A stretch of DNA of 64,000 nt from Hymenobacter siberiensis (GTDB lineage: Bacteria > Bacteroidota > Bacteroidia > Cytophagales > Hymenobacteraceae): the NCBI RefSeq assembly GCF_018967845.1, contig NZ_JAHLZZ010000001.1:1984001-2048000 (forward strand). Direction: 5' to 3'. The position numbers and the translations under genes were made by a program. The notes beneath the pieces were generated by a model. That model saw only the letters and a list, made by a program, of their open reading frames with translations. It did not search any database and was not told the origin of the DNA. The first letter of the stretch is position 1; each line of letters begins with the position of its first letter. Below are positions 52,337-63,525 of the stretch, in pieces.

Positions 52337-53962
52337 ATGACCTTCACCGACGTTGCCCCCACCCCAGCGCCCACCTACCTCACTCCCGAGCGGGTGAAAG
52401 TCATCGGCGCATACTCACCGGCGTTTGCCGAAATCCTCACGCCCTCGGCCCTGGCCTTCGTGGCCGAGCTGCACCGCCGCTTCGACCACACGCGGCAGGC
52501 CCTGCTGGCCCGCCGCACCGAGCGCCAGGCCGATTTTGAGGCCGGCATCCTCCCGGACTTTCTGCCCGAAACCCAGCGCATTCGCGACCAGGACTGGACC
52601 GTGGCCCCGTTGCCCGAAGACCTGCTCGACCGCCGCGTGGAAATCACTGGTCCCGTGGAGCGGAAGATGATTATCAATGCGTTGAATTCCGGCGCCAGCG
52701 TGTTCATGGCCGACTTGGAGGACTCCAACGCGCCCACCTGGAACAACGTCATCGAGGGTCAGATTAACCTGCGCGATGCCGTGCGCCGCACTATTTCGCT
52801 CAGCACGCCTACGAAAGAGTATAGCCTGAACGAGAAAACGGCCGTGCTTATGGTGCGCCCACGGGGCTGGCACCTGGTCGAGAAGCACATCCTAATTGAT
52901 GGCGAGCCCATCAGCGCCTCGCTGCTCGATTTCGGCCTCTACTATTTCCACAACGCCCACGAGCTGTGCGCCCGGGGTACGGCCCCGTACTTCTACCTGC
53001 CCAAGCTCGAAAGCCACCTCGAAGCCCGGCTGTGGAACGACGTGTTCGGCTTCGCGCAATGGTCGATGAAACAGCCGAAATGCGTCATCAAAGCCACTGT
53101 TTTGATTGAAACCCTACCGGCCGCCTTCGAGCTGAATGAAATCCTGTACGAGCTGCGCGAGCACAGCGCGGGCCTGAACTGCGGGCGCTGGGACTACATT
53201 TTCAGCTACATCAAGCGCTTGGGCCTGAACCCGGATTTCCGCCTGCCCAACCGCGCCGAGGTGACCATGACGGTGCCCTTCATGGCCGCCTACTCGGCGC
53301 TGGTGGTGCAAACATGCCACCGCCGGGGCGTGCACGCCATCGGCGGTATGGCCGCCCAGATTCCCATCAAAAACGACCCCGCCGCCAACGATGCGGCCCT
53401 GGAAAAGGTGCGGCAGGATAAAATTCGCGAAGCCACCAACGGCCACGACGGTACCTGGGTGGCCCACCCCGGCCTGGTGCCGGTGGCGCTTGAAGTCTTC
53501 AACCGCCTCATGCCCGGCCCCAACCAAATCGAGAACAAGCGCCTGGATGTGCACGTAACGGCCGCCGATTTGGTGAAAGCGCCCACCGGCAGCATCACCG
53601 AGGATGGTCTGAAGCTGAACATCGACGTGGCCATTCAGTACCTGGCCTCCTGGCTGGGCGGCAACGGCTGCGTGCCGATTTACAACCTGATGGAGGACGC
53701 CGCCACGGCCGAAATCAGCCGGGCGCAGGTGTGGCAGTGGCTGCACACGCCGGGTACCGTGCTGGCCGATGGCCGCCCCGTCACCACGGAGCTGTACCGT
53801 GGCCTGGTGCCCGGGCAGCTGGAAAAAATCAAGGCGCAGGTAGGGGAGGAGGCCTACTCAACAGGTCATTTCGTGAATGCCGCCCGGCTTTTTGATAAAC
53901 TGGTGATGAGCGAGCAGTTCATCGAATTCCTGACCGTGCCGGCCTACGAGCAACTGGCGTAA
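52337..53962 (+). CDS. aceB: Malate synthase A
   Basis: The 541-residue enzyme condenses glyoxylate and acetyl-CoA to malate, the second step of the glyoxylate shunt. The family signature [19 protein letters not shown] is present, with [20 protein letters not shown] carrying metal-binding acids, [33 protein letters not shown] and the C-terminal catalytic base region. Length fits the short malate synthase A type. Isocitrate lyase follows 130 bases downstream on the same strand. Confidence 0.96.
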   Translation: MTFTDVAPTPAPTYLTPERVKVIGAYSPAFAEILTPSALAFVAELHRRFDHTRQALLARRTERQADFEAGILPDFLPETQRIRDQDWTVAPLPEDLLDRRVEITGPVERKMIINALNSGASVFMADLEDSNAPTWNNVIEGQINLRDAVRRTISLSTPTKEYSLNEKTAVLMVRPRGWHLVEKHILIDGEPISASLLDFGLYYFHNAHELCARGTAPYFYLPKLESHLEARLWNDVFGFAQWSMKQPKCVIKATVLIETLPAAFELNEILYELREHSAGLNCGRWDYIFSYIKRLGLNPDFRLPNRAEVTMTVPFMAAYSALVVQTCHRRGVHAIGGMAAQIPIKNDPAANDAALEKVRQDKIREATNGHDGTWVAHPGLVPVALEVFNRLMPGPNQIENKRLDVHVTAADLVKAPTGSITEDGLKLNIDVAIQYLASWLGGNGCVPIYNLMEDAATAEISRAQVWQWLHTPGTVLADGRPVTTELYRGLVPGQLEKIKAQVGEEAYSTGHFVNAARLFDKLVMSEQFIEFLTVPAYEQLA

Positions 53963-53969
53963 ATACGCA

Positions 53970-53998
53970 GTAGCGTGGACTCGCAAAGTCCACGCTAC
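53970..53998. repeat. Perfect hairpin, family B
   Basis: GTAGCGTGGACT and AGTCCACGCTAC pair perfectly (12 base pairs) with a 5-base loop, in the gap between aceB and aceA. No T-run follows. Related imperfect copies lie at 32788-32817 and 41651 onward. Confidence 0.75.
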
Positions 53999-54092
53999 AT
54001 CCCACTTCCGAACTCCCAAAAAAGCCGCCCGATGGGCAGCCCAGTACCTCTTTGCCCAAACCCAACCCACCACCAACCTAATCCCAAGCCCC

Positions 54093-55376
<1,284 letters not shown>

Positions 55377-55395
55377 GTACTGGCGCAGAAGTAAC

Positions 55396-55485
55396 CGTAT
55401 TCGAGTCGGACCGGTTGGAGCACCAGCGATTTCGGTTTAACGACCGCCGGTCCGACCGCCTAGGACGGTCGGACTGGAGAATACG
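55396..55485. repeat. Nested inverted repeat downstream of aceA
   Basis: GTCCGACCG (55450-55458) and CGGTCGGAC (55466-55474) form a perfect 9-base-pair hairpin; CGTATTC (55396-55402) and GAATACG (55479-55485) can close an outer helix. GTCGGACCGG on the left repeats the inner arm. Confidence 0.65.
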
Positions 55486-55491
55486 CTTCAT

Positions 55492-55523
55492 AAAAAAGGC
55501 TTGCCGTCAGGCAAGCCTTTTTT
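55492..55523. terminator. Bidirectional terminator between aceA and ribonuclease D
   Basis: AAAAAAGGCTTGCC/GGCAAGCCTTTTTT with a 4-base loop, with T-runs on both strands; it serves both converging genes. Confidence 0.92.
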
Positions 55524-55604
55524 ATGAAAACCTGATTTAAAACTGGCGCGAAAAGACGACTACAAAATCCGTGAAATCCGCTAAAATCCGCGCTAATCCG
55601 TGGT

Positions 55605-56771
55605 CTAGAATAGCTGCTCAATCGACGCGTAATCCTCGCCGTGCTTCTCGGCCGAACCCTTCAGCAGCTGCTGCTGCCAGGGGCGCAGGGCGGCTTCGGT
55701 GCCCAGCTCGATGATGTCGGTGATGAGGCGGTTGCTGAGGACCATGTTGGCCATGGTGCTGCCGTGGTCGGTGGTAAGGTGGCCTTTTAGGGCCATAAGC
55801 AGGGCTTCGCGGGCATCGGCACGGGCGGCGGCGGGGCCGTTGAGGCGGCGGCGGAACGGAAACTTACGCTGCTCGAGCGGCAGCGGCGCATCGGGCTCCA
55901 AGTCGGTGGTGCCGATGGCGAGGAGCTGTTCGGCGTAGGGCGAGCGTTTCAGCTCGGGGTGCAGGCCGTTGGCGGTGCGCAGCTGGAGCGCGGTTTCGAG
56001 CGGATTGCGGGCCAGCTCGGCCAACCGGTCGTTGCTGAGAACGTGGTAGGGCGGGCGGTCGAGCTGCCGGGCCACGGTATCGCGCAGCATAAACAGCTCC
56101 CGGAACATGGGCATTTCCTGGGCCGAAATCTTATACTTAGCGGCGTTGCGCGACCACGGGCGCGGGTCGTCGCGGCCGTAACGCACGGCTTCGAGGGCCA
56201 GGTTTTCCTGGGCGGCCCAGTCGGCACGGTCCAGCTCGGTGAGGCGGGCACTGAGGCGGTCGGTGAGCTCGAAGAGATAGAGTACGTCGTTGGCGGCGTA
56301 TTCCTTTTGGGCTTCGGTGAGCGGGCGCTTCAGCCAGTTCGACTTCTGCTCGCCTTTGTCGACTTCGAAGCCTAGTTCGGCCTGAATAAGGCGGCCCAGC
56401 GAAATATTATTATCCTCAGCAGCCAGCAAAGTAAACTGAACGCTGGTGTCCACAATGGTGCGGCAATTAACGCTGAATACCTCGTCAAGCAGCAGAATAT
56501 CTGACTTGCAGGAGTGGAACACTTTGGCCACGGCCGGGTCGCGGAGCACCGCAAATAGTGGTTCCAGGTCGGCTGCCATGTCAGGCAGGGGCAAAGGGTC
56601 AATCAGATACGCCTCAGTGCCGTCAAATACCTGAATAAGTGCTAGATGGCGCCCGTAACGGTGGCGCATGTCGTCAAATTCCAGGTCGATGCCGATGCGC
56701 GGCAAGGTGGCGAAATGTGCGGCGGCGGTAGCAATAGCGTCGGCCGTGGTGAGGTAATGAATGGTTGGCAT
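55605..56771 (-). CDS. rnd: Ribonuclease D-like 3'-5' exonuclease with HRDC domain
   Basis: The 388-residue protein is a DEDDy-type exonuclease of the RNase D family, which trims RNA 3' ends such as tRNA precursors. The catalytic acids are visible as DLEFDDM (Exo I), FHSCKSDILLLDEVF (Exo II) and YAANDVLYLFEL (Exo III, with the Tyr). An HRDC nucleic-acid-binding domain follows (about 205-290, LFMLRDTVARQLDRPPYHVL). The ATG at 56771 (MPTIHYLTTADAIATAA) is preferred; the longer open frame to 56876 adds a non-conserved hydrophobic stretch. It converges with aceA. Confidence 0.92.
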   Translation of the reverse strand: MPTIHYLTTADAIATAAAHFATLPRIGIDLEFDDMRHRYGRHLALIQVFDGTEAYLIDPLPLPDMAADLEPLFAVLRDPAVAKVFHSCKSDILLLDEVFSVNCRTIVDTSVQFTLLAAEDNNISLGRLIQAELGFEVDKGEQKSNWLKRPLTEAQKEYAANDVLYLFELTDRLSARLTELDRADWAAQENLALEAVRYGRDDPRPWSRNAAKYKISAQEMPMFRELFMLRDTVARQLDRPPYHVLSNDRLAELARNPLETALQLRTANGLHPELKRSPYAEQLLAIGTTDLEPDAPLPLEQRKFPFRRRLNGPAAARADAREALLMALKGHLTTDHGSTMANMVLSNRLITDIIELGTEAALRPWQQQLLKGSAEKHGEDYASIEQLF

Positions 56772-56886
56772 TGAGGCAAAAAGGGAGTCAGCGAGGCTGG
56801 CACTGAGGACAGCACAAGGTTGAGGCAGCAAAGGTAGCAGGTATGGCAGTGCCCAACGGAGTAGGGGCTGTCCCAATAAAAAACTA

Positions 56887-56916
56887 TTGGAGGAGAAAGG
56901 TGTGTAATTATATTTG
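56887..56916 (+). promoter_or_regulatory. Promoter of SusC/SusD cluster D
   Basis: TTG (56887-56889), exactly 19 bases, then TATATTTG (56909-56916): a textbook Bacteroidota housekeeping promoter. It leaves a leader of about 125 bases before the susC start at 57049. Confidence 0.75.
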
Positions 56917-57048
56917 TTTCAACATCGTGTAGTTGGAGTTAAACTCAATTCATCACTCCGGGTCAACTATTGCGTTTTTTTTAACAAAACGTTTGAAGCA
57001 CGGTTTTGTCATTTTTTTCGGATTCATTAATCACCATTCAACACGGAC

Positions 57049-60000
57049 ATGAAACAAAGTTTATTCGTCCCCATAAGACCAGCCATGATAGCGGCGGCTT
57101 GTCTGCTATCGGCTCCGGCCTGGGCACAGTCGGTGGCCATTAGTGGCCACGTTACCGGCTCAGATGGTGGTGACCTGCCTGGTGCTACCATTCTGGAGCG
57201 TGGTACTACCAACGGCGTGAGCACCGGGGCCAACGGTGCTTTCAGCCTGAGCGTGAAGCCAGGGGCTACGCTGGTTATCAGCTCGGTGGGCTACACGGCG
57301 CAGACCATTGCGGTGGGCAGCCAAACGGCTATCAACGTGACGCTGGCCGTGTCGGCCACACAGCTGAGCGAAGCGGTAGTAGTAGGCTACGGCACCCAGT
57401 CCAAAACCGACCTCACAGGTTCCGTGGCTACGGTTTCGTCCAAGGAAATTGCCAACACGCCGGTTACGTCGTTCGAACAAGCCATTCAGGGCAAGGCGGC
57501 CGGCGTATTTATTGAGAACGGCAGCGGCAAGCTGGGCCAGGCCGTGAAGGTGCGCGTGCGCGGCACTACATCGGTGAGCGGTGATACGCAGCCGCTGTAC
57601 GTGATTGATGGCATCCCCATTACCTCGGAAGACCAGTCGGGCACCTCGGCCCCTACTAACCCGATTGCCGACCTCAACCCCAACGACATCGAGTCCATCA
57701 GCATTCTGAAGGATGCCTCGTCGTCGGCCATTTACGGTTCGCGCGGGTCCAACGGTGTTATCCTTATCACCACCAAGCACGGCAAGAGCGGCCCCACCAA
57801 GTTCAACCTGGGCTACCAGACTGGCGTGAGCGAGCCCACCCGCAAAAAGTCGTATCTGAACTCGGCCGACTACGTGATGCTGGAACGCGAAGCTGCCGCG
57901 AACGAAAACGTGCGCGACCCTTCGTTCGATTACGTGGCCTACACCGAGGCCCGCCTGCGCCGCTTTTCGGCCGGCAACGATGACTACAAGACGGCGGCCG
58001 TGAACACCAACTGGCAGAACGAAGCCTTTCAGCGGGCTCCCTTCAGCCAGTATGACCTGGGTGCCAACGGCGGCGACGAGAAAACCCGCTTTTACATCGC
58101 CGGCAACTATACCAACCAGAAGGGCATCCTCATCAACAACAAGTTTGAGAAGATGAGCGCCCGCATCAACGTGGACCACAATGCCAGCAAGCGCCTGACC
58201 CTGGGCGTGAACATTAACCTGGCCCGTACCAAAAACAACCGCCTCGACAACGACAACTCCTTCGGCACGCCGCTTCAGCTGGTGGCCTTGTCGCCCATCA
58301 CGCCCCTCATCGACCCCCGCACGGGGCTGCTGAGCGGGGCGCTGGACCCGGCCACCGGCCAGCCCAACACCAACTTTCCGGTGTACTACAACCCGCTGCT
58401 GAGCGTGGAAAACGCCTCGTTTGTGACCACGGTATACCGCACGGTGGGCAACGTGTACGGGCAGTTTAAAATCGTCGATGGTCTCTCATTCCGCAGCGAG
58501 CTGGGCATGGACCTGCTGAACCAGAACGAGACTTCTTATCAGGGCCGCCTCACGGCCCGCAACACCGACTTCACCAGCAACGGCAACGGCTACAACGCCT
58601 ATGTGCAGAACAACCGCTTCACAACCAACAACTTTCTGACCTACCAGAAGCGCTTTGCCGAGCTGCACTCGGTGGAGGCCGTGGTGGGTACGTCGTACGA
58701 AGAGCGGCGCATCAACAGCAACAGCGTGTCGGGCCAGCAGTTTCCGAGCGATGCCTTCAAGTACATCACCAGCGCTGGTTTGATTAACGCCGGTTCGTCG
58801 CGCAGTACGGGCAGCACGCTGGTTTCATACTTCGCCCGCGTCAATTACGCCTTTGCCAGCAAGTACCTGCTCACCCTGAGCGGCCGCGTTGACGGTTCGT
58901 CGCGCTTCGGCAAAAACAATCCCTATGGTTTCTTCCCGGCTGCTTCGCTGGGCTGGGTAGTTACCGATGAAGCCTTCCTGCACGACCAGAAAGTGCTGAG
59001 CCTGCTCAAGCCGCGCGTCAGCTTCGGCAAAACCGGCAACCAGGGCTTCGGCGACTTCATATCTCGTTCCCTGTACTCGGGTGGCTCCTACTCGGGCGGC
59101 CCCACCATCCGGCCCGACGAGACGCTGGGTAACCCCGACCTGAAGTGGGAATCGACCACGCAGGCCGACGCCGGCCTCGAATTCGGCTTCCTCGATAACC
59201 GCATTACCGGTGAGGTGGATGCCTACCTGAAAAAGACTACCGGCCTGGTGCTGGCGGTGAACACCCCCAGCGTCACGGGCTACACCAGACAGTTCCGCAA
59301 CGTGGGCAGCCTCGAAAACAAGGGCCTGGAATTCTCGCTGACCACCCGCAACGCGGTGGGTGCCTTCGCCTGGACCACCACCTTCAACGCGGCCACCAAC
59401 CAGAACAAAATCACGAACCTGGACAAGCAAATCCTGAACGGCGGCTACGTGAACCGCGCCGTGGAAGGCCAGCCCATCGGCGTGTTCTACACCGTGGAAT
59501 ACGCTGGGGTAGACCGCGCCAACGGCGATGCCCTGTACTGGAAGAATAAGACGAACGACGACGGCAGCACAACCATTGACCACAGCGCTGGCACGACCAG
59601 CAACTACAACGATGCCAACCGCGTGGTAGTAGGCAACCCCAACCCGCGCTGGGTGGGCGGCGTAACCAATACCCTGAGCTACAAAGGTGTGGAGCTGAAT
59701 TTCACGTTCCAGGGCGTGTTTGGTAACAAGATTTTTGACGGTGGCGGGCAGTACCAGGCCGCCAATGCCAGCAACGGCTTCGACAACCAGACCACCGACC
59801 AGCTGAACCGCTGGCAGAAGCCCGGCGACATCACCAATGTGCCCCAGGCCCGTCTGTTTGAGGGCAACGGCACCGCCAACTCGACTCGCTACCTCTCCAA
59901 CGGCGACTACGTGCGCCTGAAGACGACCACGCTGAGCTACACCCTGCCCGCCGCCGTTGTGGGCAAGGCCATGCTTGAGCGCGTGCGCATCTACCTCACT

Positions 60001-60150
60001 GGTGTCAACCTGCTCACCTTCACGCCCTACAAGGGCTGGGACCCGGAAGTGAACGCCGACTACCAAGCTAGTAACATTGGCCAGGGCAACGACTTCTACT
60101 CGGCCCCGCAAGCCCGCACCTACACCGTGGGCATCAATGTGGGCTTCTAA
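57049..60150 (+). CDS. SusC/RagA family TonB-linked outer membrane protein, cluster D
   Basis: The 1033-residue transporter has a signal peptide (MKQSLFVPIRPAMIAAACLL, cleaved near AWA-QSV), a carboxypeptidase-regulatory-like domain (SGHVTGSDGGDLPGATILER), the classical SEAVVVGYGTQ segment, the plug signature ILKDASSSAIYGSRGSNGVI and a barrel ending YTVGINVGF with the terminal Phe. It is closer to the canonical SusC pattern (VVVGYGTQ, KDASSSAIYGSRG) than clusters A-C. It is followed 39 bases later by its SusD partner. No STN domain is present and no sigma/anti-sigma pair is next to it, so a hybrid or other regulator must be elsewhere if it is induced by substrate. Confidence 0.96.
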   Translation: MKQSLFVPIRPAMIAAACLLSAPAWAQSVAISGHVTGSDGGDLPGATILERGTTNGVSTGANGAFSLSVKPGATLVISSVGYTAQTIAVGSQTAINVTLAVSATQLSEAVVVGYGTQSKTDLTGSVATVSSKEIANTPVTSFEQAIQGKAAGVFIENGSGKLGQAVKVRVRGTTSVSGDTQPLYVIDGIPITSEDQSGTSAPTNPIADLNPNDIESISILKDASSSAIYGSRGSNGVILITTKHGKSGPTKFNLGYQTGVSEPTRKKSYLNSADYVMLEREAAANENVRDPSFDYVAYTEARLRRFSAGNDDYKTAAVNTNWQNEAFQRAPFSQYDLGANGGDEKTRFYIAGNYTNQKGILINNKFEKMSARINVDHNASKRLTLGVNINLARTKNNRLDNDNSFGTPLQLVALSPITPLIDPRTGLLSGALDPATGQPNTNFPVYYNPLLSVENASFVTTVYRTVGNVYGQFKIVDGLSFRSELGMDLLNQNETSYQGRLTARNTDFTSNGNGYNAYVQNNRFTTNNFLTYQKRFAELHSVEAVVGTSYEERRINSNSVSGQQFPSDAFKYITSAGLINAGSSRSTGSTLVSYFARVNYAFASKYLLTLSGRVDGSSRFGKNNPYGFFPAASLGWVVTDEAFLHDQKVLSLLKPRVSFGKTGNQGFGDFISRSLYSGGSYSGGPTIRPDETLGNPDLKWESTTQADAGLEFGFLDNRITGEVDAYLKKTTGLVLAVNTPSVTGYTRQFRNVGSLENKGLEFSLTTRNAVGAFAWTTTFNAATNQNKITNLDKQILNGGYVNRAVEGQPIGVFYTVEYAGVDRANGDALYWKNKTNDDGSTTIDHSAGTTSNYNDANRVVVGNPNPRWVGGVTNTLSYKGVELNFTFQGVFGNKIFDGGGQYQAANASNGFDNQTTDQLNRWQKPGDITNVPQARLFEGNGTANSTRYLSNGDYVRLKTTTLSYTLPAAVVGKAMLERVRIYLTGVNLLTFTPYKGWDPEVNADYQASNIGQGNDFYSAPQARTYTVGINVGF

Positions 60151-60189
60151 GCCCGGGCTCTTTTCCTCACTTCCGACAGTTCGAACTAT

Positions 60190-61548
60190 ATGAAAAAGGT
60201 ATTTTATCCCCTGGCCCTGGCTGCCGGCCTCAGCGCGGCAATGCTGAGCGGCTGCGGCAAGCGCCTCGACGTGGCCCCCGTGAACTCGGTGCCCGCCGAA
60301 ACGGCCCTCAACAACTCCAACGACGTGGAAACGCTGCTGAAAGGCGGCTACGAGCTGGCCGGCGACCAGTACCTCTACGGTGGTGGCTTCCAGTACTACT
60401 CCGATTTCCTGGGCGACAACGGCGAAATTCAGTTTGGCGGCACCTACAGCCAGCCAAAGGAGATTTTCAACAAGCGCATTCTGGTGAATAACTCCTTCGT
60501 GTCTTTCACCTGGATTAATGCGTACCGCACCATCAACGTGGCCAACACGGTGCTGGCCAACCTTGGCAAAGTAACCTCGACGAAGGCCGATGCCGTGGCC
60601 GGTGGTGCCAAGTTTCTGCGCGGCTCGCTGTATTTCGACCTCGTGCGCCTCTATGCCCGCGCCTGGAACGACGGCACGCCGGCCAGCAACCCCGGCGTGG
60701 TGCTGGTAGTTACCCCCACCGACCCCAATAACCCCGCCAATGCCCTCACGGTGACGGGCTTGGCTAAGCGCAACTCGGTGGCCGAGATTTACACCCAGGT
60801 TATCAAGGACCTGCTGGATGCCGAGCGTCAACTACCCGCCTCCAACGGCGTATTTGCTACCAGCGCGGCCGCTTCGGCCATGCTCTCGCGGGTGTACCTG
60901 CAGCAGGGCCGCTACGCCGATGCCGCCGCCGAGGCCAACAAGGTAATTCAGACCGGCAGCTACTCGCTGGTACCCAGCTACGCCGATGAGTTTGCCAATA
61001 AAGCCAACACCAGCGAAAGCATATTCGACGTTCAGCTCACCACCCAAAGCGGTACCAACGACCTGAATACGTTCTACTCCAGCAACGGCCGGGGCGATGT
61101 GGCCGTGCTCGATTTGCACCTGGGCCTCTACAATGCGGCCGATGACCGCCTGAACCTGTTCGACACCAGCAACGGCCCCGACGCGGCGCTTACCCTGAAG
61201 TTCGACAACATTCACGGCAACATTCACCTCATTCGTCTGGCCGAAATGTACCTCACCCGTGCCGAGGGCAACTTCCGTGCTAATACCACACTGGGTGCTA
61301 CTCCGCTGGCCGATGTGAACCGCGTGCGGGCCCGCGTAAAACTGCCGGCCCTCACTACACTCACGCTGCCTGCTATCCTGAGAGAGCGGCACCTGGAGTT
61401 GGCTTTCGAAGGCTTCCTGCTGCACGACCTCAAGCGCAACGCCGCGCCCGTTGGCAGCCTGCCCTACAGCTCGCCTAAGCTGATTTTCCCCATCCCCCAG
61501 CGCGAGCGCGACCTGAACGCCAACCTGCAGCAGAACGACGGCTACTAA
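60190..61548 (+). CDS. SusD/RagB family lipoprotein (canonical RagB type), cluster D
   Basis: The 452-residue lipoprotein (MKKVFYPLALAAGLSAAMLS, Cys in SGCGKRLDVAP) belongs to the canonical SusD/RagB group: N-terminal part ALNNSNDVETLLKGGYELAG and C-terminal part RLAEMYLTRAEGNFRANTTL, LADVNRVRARVKLPAL and RERHLELAFEGFLLHDLKRN. This C-terminal block is absent from the SusD-like_2 proteins of clusters A-C, so cluster D is of a different subfamily. It should bind substrate above the SusC channel encoded upstream. A strong terminator follows. Confidence 0.94.
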   Translation: MKKVFYPLALAAGLSAAMLSGCGKRLDVAPVNSVPAETALNNSNDVETLLKGGYELAGDQYLYGGGFQYYSDFLGDNGEIQFGGTYSQPKEIFNKRILVNNSFVSFTWINAYRTINVANTVLANLGKVTSTKADAVAGGAKFLRGSLYFDLVRLYARAWNDGTPASNPGVVLVVTPTDPNNPANALTVTGLAKRNSVAEIYTQVIKDLLDAERQLPASNGVFATSAAASAMLSRVYLQQGRYADAAAEANKVIQTGSYSLVPSYADEFANKANTSESIFDVQLTTQSGTNDLNTFYSSNGRGDVAVLDLHLGLYNAADDRLNLFDTSNGPDAALTLKFDNIHGNIHLIRLAEMYLTRAEGNFRANTTLGATPLADVNRVRARVKLPALTTLTLPAILRERHLELAFEGFLLHDLKRNAAPVGSLPYSSPKLIFPIPQRERDLNANLQQNDGY

Positions 61549-61563
61549 ACTGCCCACGTTTTC

Positions 61564-61610
61564 ATCTACAAAAAAAGCCCTGGCACACTGCCAGGGCTTT
61601 TTTTGTAGAT
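61564..61610. terminator. Bidirectional terminator with 22-base-pair perfect stem
   Basis: Arms 61564-61585 and 61589-61610 are perfect complements around AGCCCTGGCA and include the A and T runs themselves; it separates converging SusD and SPFH genes. Confidence 0.93.
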
Positions 61611-61622
61611 GCAGATATGGTG

Positions 61623-62534
61623 CTACTTATCGCCAATCAGCAGCTGCGGCGTAGCGCCACGCCCGCCGCCCATGATGATAACCTTGGCATTGGGCGAAGT
61701 GGCAATAGCTTGGTTGGCCTTGATGGTTTCGTACTGCAGCAGCTTGTCGCTCAGCTCGGTGTTCACGATACGCTGGTAGTCAGCAATGCCCTGGGCTTCC
61801 ACGCGCTTGCGCTCGGCTTCCTGCTTTTCCTTTTGCAGCACAAACTGCATTTTCTGTGCATCCTGCTCGGCCGAAATCTTGCTTTCGATGCTGCGTTTCA
61901 CCGACTCGGGCAATTGAATGTTGCGGATAAGCAGCTGGTCGAGCTGCAGGCCGTTGGTGCGAAAATCCTTTTCGATGGCGGCCAGAATGCGCGTCTGGAA
62001 CTCCTCGCGGCGCGTGGAGTACAGCGCCACGGCATCGTAATAAACTGCGTTGTCGCGGATGCGGGTCCGCGAAATGGCCCGCACAATCTTGTCCTGGTAG
62101 TCCTCGCCGATGGTGGCCAGGATTTTGGGGGCCTGAGCCGGCAGTACGTGGTAAAGCACAGTGAGGTCGATAATCACTTCCAGGCCGTCGGCCGAGAGGA
62201 CGCGAATGGCGTCGTCGCCCGCCTGGGAGCCCTCGCCGTGCTGCGCCGACATGGTGTAGTTCTGCGTGCGGGTGTCGAAGCGGGTCACGTCCACCAGCGG
62301 GTTCACCGTGCTCAGGCCGGGTTGCAGCACCCGCTTTTGCACCTGCCCAAACAGCGTTTGCACGCCCACCTGGCCCACTCCGACCTGCACGATGGTGCTC
62401 AGGGCCAGCCCCAGAATCAGAAACGCGCCGCCCAGGAAAATGAGGCCGCCGCGCAGGCGCTCCAGCCGCTCGGAGAAGCGGCTGGCATTCAGCCCCAGTA
62501 CCAGAATAATAAAACCAAGAATGGAAAGTGCCAT
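61623..62534 (-). CDS. SPFH/Band 7 (prohibitin-like) membrane protein
   Basis: The 303-residue protein has two N-terminal hydrophobic segments (ALSILGFIILVLGLNASRF and LIFLGGAFLILGLALSTIVQ), a Band 7 domain (about 55-230, with VQKRVLQPGLSTVNPLVDVT and GLEVIIDLTVLYHVLPAQAP) and a coiled-coil tail rich in Glu/Lys (MQFVLQKEKQEAERKRVEAQ), ending with a Gly-rich stretch. Prohibitin-like proteins form ring assemblies at the membrane that organise lipids and modulate membrane proteases. Which protease or lipid it serves here is unknown. It precedes a small unknown gene on the same strand only in map order (that gene lies upstream, 56 bases away), so co-transcription is possible. Confidence 0.9.
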   Translation of the reverse strand: MALSILGFIILVLGLNASRFSERLERLRGGLIFLGGAFLILGLALSTIVQVGVGQVGVQTLFGQVQKRVLQPGLSTVNPLVDVTRFDTRTQNYTMSAQHGEGSQAGDDAIRVLSADGLEVIIDLTVLYHVLPAQAPKILATIGEDYQDKIVRAISRTRIRDNAVYYDAVALYSTRREEFQTRILAAIEKDFRTNGLQLDQLLIRNIQLPESVKRSIESKISAEQDAQKMQFVLQKEKQEAERKRVEAQGIADYQRIVNTELSDKLLQYETIKANQAIATSPNAKVIIMGGGRGATPQLLIGDK

Positions 62535-62590
62535 GGGCAGGGGTTAAGAAATGGGGATGGATTGGGAATACTCCGAATAAAAAATGTGGT

Positions 62591-63055
62591 TTACTCGTCC
62601 TCGTCGGAGTCTAAATCGAGGGTGCGGGCCAGGTCCACGCCTTCCTGCGCCACTGCTTCGAGCACTTCGGGTGCGTCGGCATCCAGCGTGCGGCCGAAGA
62701 GGTTGAGCAGCTCTTCGCCTTCTTCGTTCACATACAGGTTTTCGTAGAGGCGGTCGAACAAGCGCGCCTCGCGGCCGATAATGCGGTCGATGTCCTCGGG
62801 CGAGCGGGCCTCGTTCAGGGCGCGGTGCAGCACATCAAGCACCTGGCGGCTCTCGTCGTGGTCGCCCAGCTCCGATACTAGTTTGAGCAGGCTCAGGGCC
62901 AGGCCCAGGCGCACCTGCTCGAAGCGGAAGGGCAGCTGCGCGGGCGGGGCTTTACGCATCAGGTCGTAGGCCTGCAACGCATTGGGGGTGAGATAATACT
63001 TCACGTCGTTGGGCGCGGTGAAGGCGAGGTGCAGCAGTTGTTCGTAAGGCGTCAT
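62591..63055 (-). CDS. Hypothetical alpha-helical protein (154 aa)
   Basis: I do not recognise this protein. It begins MTPYEQLLHLAFTAPNDVKY, is predicted mostly helical with Leu-rich heptads (LGLALSLLKLVSELGDHDES) and ends in a strongly acidic tail (DLARTLDLDSDEDE). No signal peptide or membrane segment is seen, so it is probably cytoplasmic. Codon use is like that of the surrounding genes. It lies directly upstream of the SPFH gene on the same strand (56-base gap), which suggests a shared transcript. Confidence 0.7.
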   Translation of the reverse strand: MTPYEQLLHLAFTAPNDVKYYLTPNALQAYDLMRKAPPAQLPFRFEQVRLGLALSLLKLVSELGDHDESRQVLDVLHRALNEARSPEDIDRIIGREARLFDRLYENLYVNEEGEELLNLFGRTLDADAPEVLEAVAQEGVDLARTLDLDSDEDE

Positions 63056-63196
63056 AAAGCGAAGGCGGAATCCGTAGTCGAAACACGGCTCGGTACGGTG
63101 CGTAAGCAGAAAGCCGAAAGGTACGTGCTGATAACAGCCCAGAAGCTGAATCGCCGCGCGTGGCTCATCATTACACCCTTATTCCTTTTTTATTCG

Positions 63197-63433
63197 ATGA
63201 CGCATAAATCAAAATGGCTGATTTTTGCCCCGCTGGGGCTGGCTACCATTGGCGCGGGCGCCAGCATGGTGCACTGGGCCGGCAGCCTGAAAGACCAGCG
63301 CCAGCCCGCTTCAAAGTGGCTGGCTGCCGGCACGGCGGCCTTGGTAGTGCTCAACTCGGGCCTCAGCCTGTTTGGGCGCAGCATCGTAGAAAAAGTACTG
63401 CACGAAGTGCGCGAAAAGCCCAGCGCGGAGTAG
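63197..63433 (+). CDS. Small membrane protein (78 aa), function unknown
   Basis: The 78-residue protein reads MTHKSKWLIFAPLGLATIGA at its start and has two hydrophobic segments (about 7-24 and 41-60, WLAAGTAALVVLNSGLSLFG), so it is probably an inner-membrane hairpin protein. The frame is open upstream to 63029 but that part overlaps the divergent gene and lacks membrane-protein character; the ATG at 63197 is favoured. I do not recognise a family. A terminator follows at 63457. Confidence 0.6.
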   Translation: MTHKSKWLIFAPLGLATIGAGASMVHWAGSLKDQRQPASKWLAAGTAALVVLNSGLSLFGRSIVEKVLHEVREKPSAE

Positions 63434-63456
63434 CCCTTTCGCTTAGCAAGCGGGCA

Positions 63457-63490
63457 AGAAAAAACCCCGGCCTTGGCCGGGGTTCTTCTT
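63457..63490. terminator. Bidirectional terminator
   Basis: AAGAAAAAACCCCGGCC/GGCCGGGGTTCTTCTT hairpin between the small membrane protein (plus) and the small basic secreted protein (minus). Confidence 0.88.
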
Positions 63491-63525
63491 GCTGGAAAGC
63501 GGAAAGGAACAGTTCTTGGAAAGGA

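Noticed and set aside
58825..60831. Long minus-strand open frame (668 codons) opposite the cluster D SusC and SusD genes
   Set aside because: It is a shadow of two well-recognised plus-strand genes in a GC-rich genome and shows no domain, signal or sensible composition.
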